Shown piece after piece: positions 32,734-43,965 of a DNA stretch of 64,000 bases. Position numbers and translations under genes: made by a program. The stretch is taken from the NCBI GenBank assembly GCA_005784505.1, contig VCAZ01000074.1, positions 517,501 through 581,500 on the forward strand, written 5' to 3'. The notes beneath the pieces were generated by a model. That model saw only the letters and a list, made by a program, of their open reading frames with translations. It ran no database searches and was not told the origin of the DNA. The stretch is from Bagarius yarrelli (Eukaryota > Chordata > Actinopteri > Siluriformes > Sisoridae). How positions within the stretch are numbered: the stretch's first letter is position 1; each line of letters begins with the position of its first letter.

Positions 32734-35049
32734 TTATTAAGTAAATAAACAAACAAGTTATTAAATGACTGTATCAGTCAATAAACGAATGAACAAGCAA
32801 GTGAGCGAACATATGAATGAATAAATGACTCAGTGAATGAGCGAGTAAATATGTACAGTTAGATTCGTAACTGTATCATGGCATTTTGGCTGTAAACGAT
32901 ATCTTACTAAAACACATGCTGACTAGATTGTGTGATGCCAGATTACCGCATGGATTTGGATCAAATTGCTTGTGAAACTTTGCTAAGCATCTACCCTTCT
33001 TTTATTCCCCTGACGAATATGCTGTCTTAACAAGAAAATAATAACCAAGCCTTGATAATATTTCCTCCAAGCAACATCACAACACACACACACACACACA
33101 CAAACATGCCACACTGGCATAATACAATCACGTCATTGGGACCGCATCGTTTTAATGACTATTGGTGAAATGGGTTGAATAAAAGGGGCAACAATCTTCA
33201 CTGAACCTCTCCCTGGGTATTAATTATTGTTGAATTTCAATTAAGACTTTGTATGTAGTAGTTTTTAAAACGTTAGAATAACCTGCTGCATTCATCCCAC
33301 TAACATTCCAAGCTTGTAACTCAGAATGATGAGATGAATCATCAATCTCTGCAAGCTTTTCATTCAGTTCTCTTTTTTTCAGTTTTTTCTATCCCTTTGT
33401 TTTTTTTTTTATTTCTCCCCCTTTATCTTACTACTTTGTTTAACTTAAACCACTCCATTCTCTCTATTTCTCATGCTTTGTCTCTTGTGGGATTTTTAGA
33501 TGAGTTTATTTGCATCTTAATAAGGGTTGAAATGTTCAATACGTCCATTGTTTAAGTAGCTGAAATGGGGCGTTTGTAATTATTCTGCCATTAACATTCA
33601 TAGAACAGTATTTCCCTAAATCCCTTACTTAAGTAACTACAGAGCCAAATGGACTACCGAGGGCCTCTCAGACAGCCATTAGAGACATTAAGCCCTTTCA
33701 CAACTCAACTTATCACTCCTCGGTTGGTTTCCCTGCTGGTTCTTTACTCATTATCCTCCATCCAAAGCCCCTACCAATACAAACATTCTATAGATTATTC
33801 GTCTTGCTGTTATTGCACTTCTTGTCCTCCCTCTGGCTTTTAAACCACTTCGCATCTATACCATAATTTGTTTAAAGCTATCAGAGTGTGGCTTGTCGAA
33901 AACGTCTTGATGTTTGAATCTAGTATTTTGCTTGTTCTCCATGGCGGACAATATCCTTGGCTGTTGTTTGTTTTGGTTCTGATTGATTAAATGCCGGATG
34001 ATGAATGGAGCTTTATGTTGATGCTAAACCACTTAAATACGACCAAAAGAGTGGGATTTTTTTTTTAATGGGAGAGACCAGCTGATGTGGCTTCTCACTT
34101 TGGCCACCGTTTGGTTTGACCCCAAAGTCGAAAAAAAAAAGGCAGAAAAACGTTTAATGACCAGATACGACACGCAGGTAGAACCGAATTGGCCTTGAGT
34201 CACAAAGTGTCCTTGACTCATCTATTGTATTTATTTGGATCCTTTTAGCAGCCAATATTTATTGACTTGCCACACTAACATGCAAGAACACAGCTCATTA
34301 TTTCACCTGAAAAGAGCTCAAATTTGTAATATTTCCCAAACAAAATGTCAAATCATTTGCAGATTCTGATTTATGGTTGAGTTTGTATAGCGTGTGTATG
34401 CTTCTGCAGCCAGGCCTCTGCTTGCCCTCTGATTGACAGTTTATTCCTGCCACAGCTGGCGGAACATCATTTGTTTGTAGAGTGGATGCTTTTCATTCTT
34501 TAAGCATTGGCATACGATGTGTAAATAAATCATTGTTGAAAACTATTAAAACTCTGGACTCGCCTGCTGGCCTTTGATGGATAAGTCAGTGGGTCTGTCA
34601 TGCTCCTGTACACATTTCTTACCTTCTCTGCTCTACGCCTCTTTTGTTTTGCCTTCTGTAAAGATTCATAACTTTGTATGTGCTATAAATTCATTCGAAG
34701 GATCCCTACAGTGAAAACAATTTCCAATTAAAGATAAAAATGTTATTTTTTTTTTTTCAGTTTATTCTCAGGGTTTTCTTCTTCTGTTGTGACTTAATTG
34801 TCTGTTTAGGCCTCCTTGTGAGATGTTCACCAGACATGTAATTAATTCCTGCTCCGATCCTATAATCAGCAGTAATAAACATTTAGACTTAGATCTAACA
34901 ACAATAAAACATCTAGATTTTGTATTCCGGATGCTGTTCCAGAATTATTTTGCCTGTTTACCATGTGACTGTGCATATTTCTACTCAAGATACAGCATAC
35001 TTATGATATTGGAAATCTATCATACAGTATGTCAGAATGATATCATAAG
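32734..35049. other. Long unique stretch, candidate conserved elements at 33160-33330 and 34200-34680
   Basis: Over 2.3 kb shows no SINE or MITE. (CA)n lies at 33081-33102. Bases 34200-34680 (CAGCCAATATTTATTGACTT, CTGATTGACAGTTTATTCCT, GTGTAAATAAATCATTGTTG) are complex and non-repetitive. Poly(T) at about 34745-34760 precedes CAG, but no convincing exon follows. Confidence 0.4.
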
Positions 35050-35245
35050 TCGGTGGCAACTGTGGAAAGAAAAAAAACTCCCTTAGATGAAGTAAGAAAA
35101 AACCTCGAGAGGAACCAGACTTAAGAGGGAACCCATCCTCATCTGGGCGATGCCGCATGTTATTGTTAACTACAGCTTACAGTAATGCTGATCAAATGTA
35201 ATGTGGAACAGTGTCCCAGTCCATCCTCGAGGCTCCTCGAATTTG
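35050..35245. mobile_element. Fragment of a common teleost interspersed repeat
   Basis: AAACTCCCTTAGATGA, CCTCGAGAGGAACCAGACTT and AGGGAACCCATCCTCATCTG match a repeat I remember as widespread in fish. Its class is not assigned. A purine-rich patch follows (35290-35335). Confidence 0.55.
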
Positions 35246-38235
35246 AGAAAAGGTGTCTTTGTCACCTCAGGGGCAAGTTAACCCTCCCTTGAGAGAGAGA
35301 AAAAAAGAGAAAGAGAGTGAGGAAAAAAGAATGATAAGGATTATTAAGTGTATTGTTGTGTAAAAGTTAAGGAAATATTGTGTAGTTTGGGGACTCCAGA
35401 AAGACTTGCCAGGCAGCAAAAATAAAAGGGAGGTCCAGAAGGTAACACAGACATGAAGGATCTCTAAGAGCTGTCCCACCACACCACCTTCAACAAACCT
35501 CATCATCATGAACAAGTAAGAGTGGAGGAACAACAGCATACAAATATCGCAGTTCTCCAAAAACACTATATCCATCATCCCTCCGGTTCTGCTCCTTCAC
35601 TTAAGAAAAAAACTACAGGTTTTTTTTATCATCATCATCATCATCGTCATCATCATCAAAACCACTTCCTAGAGAAATGTATGGGTTTTCTTGAACCCTT
35701 TTTAAGTAAATTTCAGTTAGATGTGAGTTTGGATGATAATTTATCAATGCAAAGTGGCCAAGCTACAGGAAAAGATTTTTCTTTTGTGAAAGACACCCTC
35801 CTCAAACTGTCTCAGGATCTCATTTCCCCTTTGTCTTTCATTTGAAGCAGTCCTTGAATGGATCTATTAAGTAGCGTATTGATTAGACAATGAGAACGTT
35901 CTAGCTTCTCCTTCTCTGATTGGAATTTCTCTAGAGAGCTATTGAATCATATCACGGCAATGTAATTGAAAACGAGGCTGTACAAACAGGCAAAAAAATG
36001 ATCAGTCTGCAGCGTTTGGATGTGATTGCTAAAACTAATCCAAGACCAGAATGCTCCCACGTATAGAATGTTTGTGTTAAATGATGAGGCTGAGCCGGGG
36101 TATAAAAATAAGATGCAGTTCTACTACTAACGGTTCACTATTTTGCAAGAATTTTTTTTTTTTCTGGTAGAATTTTTTGGTTCTATTATTATCAAGGCTA
36201 GAGGTCATAGATGTTGAGTAGCTCAGACTGAAATGATTACATCTCAGAGTCTGTAATTGCTCTTCCTCGCTGACTGACACCCCGTTGATATTAATTAACA
36301 CTTCAAATGATAAAACTTCAGCATTTGGTGAGTGGAACAGGGTTCCAAGCTGGTGTCAGGGTTTTTTTTTGTTGTAATAATTATATAAAATGCATGCCTT
36401 TTTTTTCCAAGCGTGTAATCACGGTTTGCTTGGAATGCGGGGTCGATTATTGTCACATAGATCTCTAATCCTACTGTCTAATGTCATGTTGGGAAAAAAA
36501 AATAGTCAGGGGTTACTGGGAGGTCACTTTTTATATCTCTTTAGATTTGTGTGCTTGAAAATATTTAAGCTGTTATGTTGTGACAGATAAAATTTGCTCG
36601 TGCTATTTCCCCCCCTAAGACGGAAGCTCTCTGCAGGCAGCGCCGTCTATTGAATTCCTTTACCACCAACTGAGACAAGGCCCAACGTAGGGAAATAGAG
36701 TTAATATTACAACTTTCTCTCTATGAAAAGTATCGATTGGAACACACAGCTGCTGTGGTAGTCTAATGCGGCAAGGAGAACCCGTCATAAATTACTGGAT
36801 TTTATAGCTGTGCCAAATGGACACTAGAGCAGCATGAAGCTGTGCTTAGATAGAGACGCTGCGCATGACAAGTGATGTGCGTGAATTTTTGCTGAAACCC
36901 ACCCAAATTAGCCAATTAACGTCCTGATGGTCTTCTATTTGTAATGAGAAAAAGGTCTGTAGGAGGGGATGGGGGAAAAATCCAGCACTGTCATAGTGTG
37001 TTAATCATACATGTGGTGTATATGATGTGTGTGTGTGTGTGTGTGTGTGTGAGTGAGCTAGTGGCAAAAAAAGAGAGTGAGACTGAGAGAGAGATAGACA
37101 GAGAGAGGGAGAGAACTGTCACCTCTCGCCTTGCACATAATGAGCTTCACATGAGCTGTGTAGCTGAAAGGCTAAAACAAACCTGACAGAAATCCCATCA
37201 ACCTGTCCAAAACAGTCAGCCCTATAATTTAGATGTCTGCACATTAGAGTTGTGTGTGTGTGTGTGTGTGTCTGTGTGTGTGTATACATGAGCATCATCG
37301 AAGATTTAACTTTAACTGTGTGAAGGTCATACAAGTATAAACCAAGCATGCGGTGTACAAAGTTGTTTGCAAAAAATCCTAGGTGTGTAAATAAGAGTGA
37401 GACATGGACATGGACATGGAAAGACAGAGAGCACACCTGCTGGCTAAGTGAACAATTACCTTCACACCCAAAGCAGTGACATTAGCATGTGATTATAATG
37501 TTGGAATTTACCCATGATTCACGCACATCTCTAAACCTAGCCATGTCTGTTAGCATCACTTTCGTCCCCACATAGCTGTCAGTCCTCTGCTTAGTCCAAA
37601 TCGGCGGCAAACTCAAATATTCCATCTTAAACAGAAATTCAGAAGAAATATGAAGTGAAGTGTGGAGAGTGAATTCTCTTTGCCCACAAGCTATTTTTGA
37701 GCCTTAATGCAGTAGATACTAAATTTTTAAAAATGTCTTGCAGGCCATGGACAGCACATGGTTAGTGTCTCATAGTGTATCATAAAAAATTTATTTTGAC
37801 ACTAGTCTCTATGCCACATAGTGTTTTTAATATATAACAGATTCATTACGGTTCTTAAATGAACAGGATATTTCATATACTACTACTTTTCCGTGTTTTC
37901 TTCACGCTAATTAGAATAAAATGCAATAAATAGAAGCGAAATAAAGAATGGATCAATTCCACCATAAGGACACAAGCGATCTGATGGATTGCGGCTAAGC
38001 TTTAGCCTTTTGATCCTGACCATAAGGCAGGGTGGCTGACGAGAAAGGCTGGTCGTCTTTCACCATCCGTCATTGAGCTAAATGTGCTAGGAACTGATAT
38101 CACCGAGAGCCAAGAGGAACAGAATAAGTGTGATCAATCCGGTCTGCTTGGAACACGGTCCAGCCTCCTGTCCAGCAAAGGGACACATGGTGCAGAATAT
38201 TTCAACTTAATTCGTATCTTGTAGGAAATAAACTT
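35246..38235. other. Long stretch without genes; candidate conserved element at 36615-36940
   Basis: Simple repeats are (ATC)n at 35627-35657, (GT)n at 37027-37051 and (GT)n at 37247-37282. Bases 36615-36940 (GTATCGATTGGAACACACAG, AATTAGCCAATTAACGTCCT) are complex and free of repeat families. Bases 37640-38220 show nothing identifiable. Confidence 0.35.
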
Positions 38236-38667
38236 TCTGGGCAAAAGTTTATGAAAACTTCACCATAGACTTTATTTATGAATCTTTTCTGATCTGTTGT
38301 TACAAATTCAGGAAGCCATTGTATAAAATGTCTTTGTATGCTGTGGGTCTCTTAGTTCCAAACGCTGTTTCTGCATGATAATGCCCCTTTGGACAAAGCC
38401 CATGAGAACCATAAAGGTTTGCCCAACAGACCTTTTTACCCAACACTCATCATACATCATAATAGAAATAGAGGAAATACATTTGCATAGCATTTTAGCA
38501 TCAGAGCATCAATTGGGGGTCAAGGGACTTTCTCAGGGGCCAAACAGTGGCAACCTAGTGGTACTGGGAATCAAACCCACTACCACTGCCCATTTAAAGT
38601 AGAATGTTTGAGGTCACATATGGTTGCACTGGTCTACAATGGTGTCCAAAAACATTTGGCTGTATAG
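38236..38667 (+). mobile_element. Tc1-type MITE containing a SINE-B fragment
   Basis: Left end CTGGGCAAAAGTTTATGAAA, right end GGTGTCCAAAAACATTTGGC then TGTATAG. The interior GATAATGCCCCTTTGGACAA and GCCCATGAGAACCATAAAGG are Tc1-type transposase-derived blocks. A minus-strand SINE-B piece sits inside at 38510-38592. Confidence 0.65.
38510..38592 (-). mobile_element. SINE-B fragment nested in a MITE
   Basis: CAATTGGGGGTCAAGGGACT and GGTACTGGGAATCAAACCCA are the central body and B-box region. Head and tail are missing. Confidence 0.78.
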
Positions 38668-39221
38668 GGTCAACACAGCAAAATATTTATTACACACTTC
38701 AGTTTGACTCAACTGCAGCAGGTGCCACCGGCTGTCAGACTCTCATATGTACACTGACCCACTTATGAATCCATTTTTTTATTTTAGGAGCAATATTAGG
38801 GGTTAATTAAGGTCTTATAATTTATTTAATTAAGAACGAGCTGGGCGTTGTAAATGGGTTATTCACTTTAAGTTAATTTCTAAAATAGTGTTGGCAGTAG
38901 TAGCATGAGAAAGTACACCTAAAAATATTTCGAGTTAATAGAGGTAACTATATTTGCCCACAGCTCAGGTTATACATTTTATTTTGAATTAAATAACTAG
39001 TCATACTGTCTTTTACATTTTCATTGTATATCAGTCTAAATTATCATTTTTTTTGTCAATTTCAAACACGTGCGCTAGCAAAGAGATTAACTCCTAAGTT
39101 TAATCAAGGAACTTTTTCCTGGTCCTACTCTTACGGCTTTCCCTCCAAGGCTGGGTCCATTGCTGGATCCTAATTCTGTTTATGTATGTTTATAAAATTG
39201 CAATTGTTAGTTCTTAACAAA
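38668..39221. other. AT-rich stretch without recognised features
   Basis: No gene or repeat family is recognised. Confidence 0.3.
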
Positions 39222-39229
39222 CTGTTATA

Positions 39230-40156
39230 CAGTGGCCGGGGGTACATTTGGTACCTGGGCCTTTAGTGGGGACTGATACACCTCTTTGATACCACCACGA
39301 CTACGTCACAATTAAATATAACACAACGTGGCATTACAGACACATCACATATTGAGGATGAAAACCATTTTTATTAAAGCAAGAATCCCTGTTAACACAA
39401 CTCCAAACTTCTACACTACAATGGCAACTGTACCACGTACATCATCTGAGATGCTCAGAATTAATATTTATATAATAACATTACAAATACATGGAAAATA
39501 AAATTAAATGCATCATATACTTAAAGGCTCCAATCCAGTAGTACCACTTGTAAGCACTGGTCTGGAAGTGGCAAACAAACCCTTTCCCAGGCTGAGACAA
39601 CCTAGTTATCTTTGGGATGTCTAACGTTTCTGAAAAAGTCCACCTTAAAAATGGATTTTTAAGTCTGTCAGAGACCAAGTCATTTTCTCCTCCTCCGTCA
39701 GCCATTGTGGGTGTAATAATTCAAATTCAACTGCATTAATGTGTTTTGATAGTCGAACTTGGCTGTAACAGTTTTGCTCTGATCAACCAATCATAGGATG
39801 GAAAAATTGTGGCGAATTTGAAATCCGATTGGTTGAAGAAACAGTCCCATTGCTAATATAGTTTAAGTTCCATTTGGCAGCGCTACTGATTCTGAAGGCT
39901 TTGGGCAGATTAGATTAACATGGCATCACATAGAAACTGAAATCTAATTGGACAAAAAATCTAACATCCACATACACATACTGGAAGCAGTGCAGCAAAA
40001 GAAATACTATGAAATGAAGAGAATAAACTGTTGGGAATAAATTAATACAATTTCATGGAACAAATATTAGAATTAAGGTTGTAAATGTAGGTCAGTGCTT
40101 CTGATAGTGTTTAGGGCAGCAGAGAAGGACTTACTGGACCTGATTGCACACCACTG
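39230..40156 (+). mobile_element. hAT MITE family H, copy 4, intact ends with exact 8-bp TSD
   Basis: The left end is CAGTGGCCGGGGGTACATTT and the right end GATTGCACACCACTG, so the termini start CAGTGG on both strands. CTGTTATA occurs exactly at 39222-39229 and 40157-40164. Length is 927 bp. On the minus strand (39705-39481) a frame begins MADGGGENDLVSD and includes SQPGKGFVCHFQTSAY. This resembles the N-terminal TTF/MYM-type zinc-finger region of hAT transposases, so the MITE probably arose by internal deletion of an autonomous hAT. That protein likeness is from memory. Confidence 0.92.
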
Positions 40157-40164
40157 CTGTTATA

Positions 40165-40740
40165 GTAAAACTAAAGCAATATACTTTTCATAAAACAGTT
40201 TCTTGTAAGAAAGCAATGTAAATGATGTAAGAAACGATCTAAATCCTGCTGACTATCAGTGTAAATGTGTCTTATGCTCTAGTGCCTCGTTTCCAGGATT
40301 TCAACTTGGAAGCATAGACATACAGGCTATTTAGTATGAGGATATCATAATGATCAGGGAAAACTGAGCAGGGGGGAGAAATGAAATCAAAAAGCTCCTT
40401 ACAAAGTGATCGGGTTGGCAAAAATCCATGGTTGCTCACCACATCAAGCTTTCTTCGTGTAAAATAATATCCCAGTAGACACTTTAGAAAGACATTGTTT
40501 CAGATAATGACAAGCACAGGATGAAGCATGGAAACCTTAAATCCCCATCAAATTGGAAATCTGACAGCTGTTCTAAAAATAATGTGAGGTTAAAAGGTTT
40601 GAAATGTCTCCAAAAGGCTTTTTTTTTAAATAAAAAAATGCATTATTTATTAACCAAGATCATTCTATTCTTTATTTAAAATTGATCTGAAATCTTTTTA
40701 TTACCCAAACAATAAAAAGTTAATTGTCAGCTGTATCTTT
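40165..40740. other. Stretch without recognised gene
   Basis: Mostly AT-rich; no repeat family is recognised. Confidence 0.3.
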
Positions 40741-41693
40741 GGCATATATTTGGGTTGTCAGGTACCACCGCAAGCCCAGTCACCCTCGCACCTCCCTGTA
40801 CTGTATAGTTACCTAGCTCAGTAAGGTGAGATCTCAATCACTTACTTTTGATTACATTATAATTTATCATTGGTGTTTGGAGCACTAAGAACCAGGTTGC
40901 ACCAAGCACCAGGACAGCCAGGACAGCTAGGCACAAGAAAGGTTTCCTCCCCTAGCCAATCTACCCCTATAAGGTCATTGGTGGTTTGTTGGGAGCACAA
41001 GCACCAACAGCCAGGACAGCTAAGGCACAGAAAAGTCTACTTCTAAGATGTCATTCTAAGGTCATTTGGTGTAGGGTGCACACAAGCAGTTTGCATCAAC
41101 ACCAGGACAGCCAGGACAGCTAGGCACAAGAAAAGTCTCTTCCCCAAGACAATCTACCTGTTGATTACATTCTAAGGTCATTGGCGTTTGAAGCACCAAG
41201 CACCAGGTTGCACCAAGCACCCAGACACCAGGAACAGCTGGCACAGAAAAGTCTCTTCCCCAAGATCAATCTACCTGTTGATTACATTCTAAGGTCAAAA
41301 AGCACCAGGGTGTAGGGTGCACCACAGCACCTGGGAGTTTGCATCAAGCACCAGCAAGGACACAGCAGGCACCTGGGGGGCACAAGAAAAGTCTCTTCCC
41401 CAAGACAATCTACCTGTTGATTACAACAAGTTATATGGTAGGGTCATTTTTGTAAATAAGCACCAAGCACAGCCAGGACAGCTAGGCACAAGAAAAGTCT
41501 CTTCCCCAAGACAATCTACCTGTTGATTACATTCTAAGGTCATTGGCGTTTGAAGCACCAAGCACCAGGTTGCACCAAGCACCAGGACAGCCAGGACAGC
41601 TAAGCACAAGAAAAGTTTTCTTCCCCAGAACAATTTCCTTGTACGTGCAAACCTACTTGGCAATAAAGCTCTTTCCGATTCTGATTCTGACTG
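40741..41693 (+). mobile_element. Non-LTR retrotransposon 3' region expanded into a tandem array
   Basis: About six to seven units of roughly 120 bp (40865-41625) contain AGCACCAAGCACCAGG, ACAGCCAGGACAGCTAGGCA and GTCTCTTCCCCAAGACAATC. The array runs directly into a LINE-like 3' end: AATTTCCTTGTACGTGCAAA, TTGGCAATAAAGCTCTTTCC, then a TTCTGA simple tail (41672-41691). The last unit is continuous with that end, so the array amplified the element's own 3' UTR. Units at 40990-41090 and 41220-41460 contain scrambled words. The minus-strand frames are artefacts. Confidence 0.8.
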
Positions 41694-42289
41694 TTGACAG
41701 CACTACATTGCACTGCTAACATTTTCCATTGTATTCTCTATAAGACTTATTCTCATAAGTCATTGAATGTGAATGGTTATGAAATAGGACGCTTTCGGAG
41801 TTCCTGTTTATCTGAGGGTTGCAGTGATATTTTATAGCACTATCAGGACAATAGGAAACATGTTTATCTCTCTGTCTCGGTGTATGTGGTAGACAGATAC
41901 GGGAGGAGGGGATGTCCTTCACCTTTCACTGTGCTGCTGTTGGTGGCATAGAGACAGAGTCAGTACAGATGGAAGCTATTTCAAACTGAGCTCTATTCTG
42001 TGGCCAGCTGCCTAAAAGCCTTTGTCTCTGTACTCACGGCAGTTTTCACCAGCCAGGTACAGACTCCATTATGCCTATTTTTCTATGTATTTAAATAAAT
42101 TACTAATTAGTGAAATAAACAAGCATCATTTTATTTGTAACTAAACTCTAATAAACACTACAGAAAAGATGAAAGCAAATGAAAACCTCTCCAATAGCGG
42201 CAAGTGATAATGAAAGCAGTTTTTATTTGACAAAACATTATTCCATTATGTAGTTTATTTAATTGTGTTTGTTTCCAGTTGTATTTATT
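41694..42289. other. Unique stretch without recognised gene
   Basis: No repeat family is seen. AT-rich toward 42060-42280. Confidence 0.3.
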
Positions 42290-42757
42290 TTGTTAAATTT
42301 ATTTTTCTTTCTGCCTGCCTCTCTGTCTCACTACTTATCTCTCTATCCATCTATTTGTCTATCCATCTGACTGTCTTTCGGTCTGTCCATTCGTCTGTGT
42401 CTTTGGCTTTCCATCTTTTTTTTTTTTTTTTTTTCTGTCCGCCTTTCTCGTTCGTCCGATTTACTGTCTGTATCTTAATGTTTCTTTTCGTCCACCGGTC
42501 TGTCTTTCCCTCTGTCTGTTTGTCCGTCTATCCATCTTTTTATCTGAACGTCTTTTTGTCTGTCAGTCATTCCGTCTGTCCATCTTCCTATCTCTCAGTC
42601 TATCTTGAAGTCTGTGTTTCTCTCTGTCCGTTTGTCTGTCTCCCTGTCTGACTTTCTATCTGTCTGTCTTTCTGTCTGTTTTTCCAGCTGTCCATCTTTT
42701 CTTCTGTCTGTCTTTTCCTTTGCCTGCCTGCCAGTCTGTCTTTCTATTATCTGTGAC
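42290..42757. repeat. Degenerate (CTGT/CTTT)n polypyrimidine array
   Basis: The + strand is dominated by CTGTCTGTC, TTTCTGTCTG and CCATCT words, with poly(T) at 42417-42434. Frames such as the 128-codon + frame are translated repeat. It closely resembles 45441-46005 in word content. Confidence 0.92.
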
Positions 42758-42845
42758 ATAGATAGATAGATAGATAGATAGATACCAATGTATATTTTTA
42801 TACGCCTTGATATATTTATTTTTTTGTTATTTATTTTTTGGGATG

Positions 42846-42898
<53 letters not shown>
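42758..42898. repeat. Two (GATA)n tracts
   Basis: (GATA)6-7 at 42758-42784 and (GATA)13 at 42846-42898, separated by about 60 bp of AT-rich DNA. Confidence 0.96.
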
Positions 42899-43524
42899 TT
42901 TCTGTATTTAAAACTAGCTATTAAAAAACACAAATAAATAAATAATTGCAGTTTTGATTTAAACTCTGCTGCTGGTTTTTTTAACGCTCAGTAAAATTTT
43001 TTACATATCACTACACATTGAAATTTGCTGATAAGTGACTGATTCAACACATATCCCACAAAATTTTAACTGAGCCATTGAAAATACAGCGCGCAGGCCT
43101 CAGCTGAACAGCTCTCTGATGCATCAGCACAGATGTACATTGCTGATTCTGTGTCTGCCTGCCTTCCAAGTGTCTGATATGATTTTATCTACAACTGCTC
43201 TTTCTTAAACACAAAAAAACAAATATGGCTTGATACAGTCACGCTAATGTCACTGGAGACAAGTGCTATTTATGTCAGCAAAAGAGTTCAATCTGCGTAG
43301 TTTTACCAGAAAGTAAAAAAAAAAACCCCGTCAATCCTTCCTGTTTCGTTGTTGGTGTTTTAATTATAGGATTCTGCTAAATCTAAATAAACGTTCTACG
43401 CTGGACAAATAATTTTCATGCCGTAATATATATATTTTTTGCAATTTATTTTTGGGATCTATTCAAAATTTACAAAAACAACAGCAAAAATATAGACCTA
43501 CATGTCCTGTTGGACACATACATT
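42899..43524. other. Unique stretch, candidate conserved element at 43085-43290
   Basis: Bases 43085-43290 (CAGCTGAACAGCTCTCTGAT, TATGGCTTGATACAGTCACG) are complex and non-repetitive. The rest is AT-rich. Confidence 0.35.
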
Positions 43525-43965
43525 TAGGGGGCCTGCTCTAGGCATGGGCAGGGGTGGGCTGAGTGGCTTAGTGGACAGCGCTGTTGCCTCACAGCAAGAA
43601 GGTCATGGGTTCGATTCCCAGTAAGGGGTCTTTCTGTGTGGAGTTTGCATGTTCACTCTGGATTTACTCCGGGTTCTCCGGTTTCCCTCCACAGTCAAAA
43701 AACATGTATGTTTTTATGTGATTCTAAATTGCCCATAGGAGTGAGTGTGTGGCCCTGTGATGGACTGGCGACTTGCCCAGGGTGTACCCCTCCTGCCTTT
43801 TGTCCTTTCAGAGACAACTGGGATAGACTCCAGCAGCTCCCTGTGACCCCGAATAAGGGAATAAGCTGGTATAGAAAATGAACGAATGAAGTTTTCCTCA
43901 ACCTCACCCCCCAATAATGGCCCACCTGGGATAACTATCTGCCCACCCTTCTATGGTTGGCCTGC
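43525..43965 (+). mobile_element. Dispersed repeat interrupted by SINE-A
   Basis: Its outer pieces, 43525-43554 and 43891-43965, match the outer pieces of the element at 2705-3560. The middle here is occupied by a SINE-A instead of a SINE-B and microsatellite. Confidence 0.45.
43555..43890 (+). mobile_element. SINE-A, full-length
   Basis: A box GTGGCTTAGTGG, B box GGGTTCGATTCCC, body GTGTGGAGTTTGCATGTTCA, GATGGACTGGCGACTTGCCC, tail AATGAACGAATGAA. This is the best-preserved head of the family in the window. Confidence 0.92.

Noticed and set aside
35267..35578. 103-codon minus-strand frame
   Set aside because: It overlaps a known-type interspersed repeat edge and a purine-rich patch; no domain signature.
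41062..41663. Cysteine-rich minus-strand frames (CPGCPG, ATWCLVLQTPMTLECNQ)
   Set aside because: They repeat in register with the 120-bp tandem units and are products of the array.
43555..43630. tRNA gene suggested by good A and B boxes
   Set aside because: The head is one of several SINE-A copies; it continues directly into the SINE body and lacks a proper acceptor-stem pairing.
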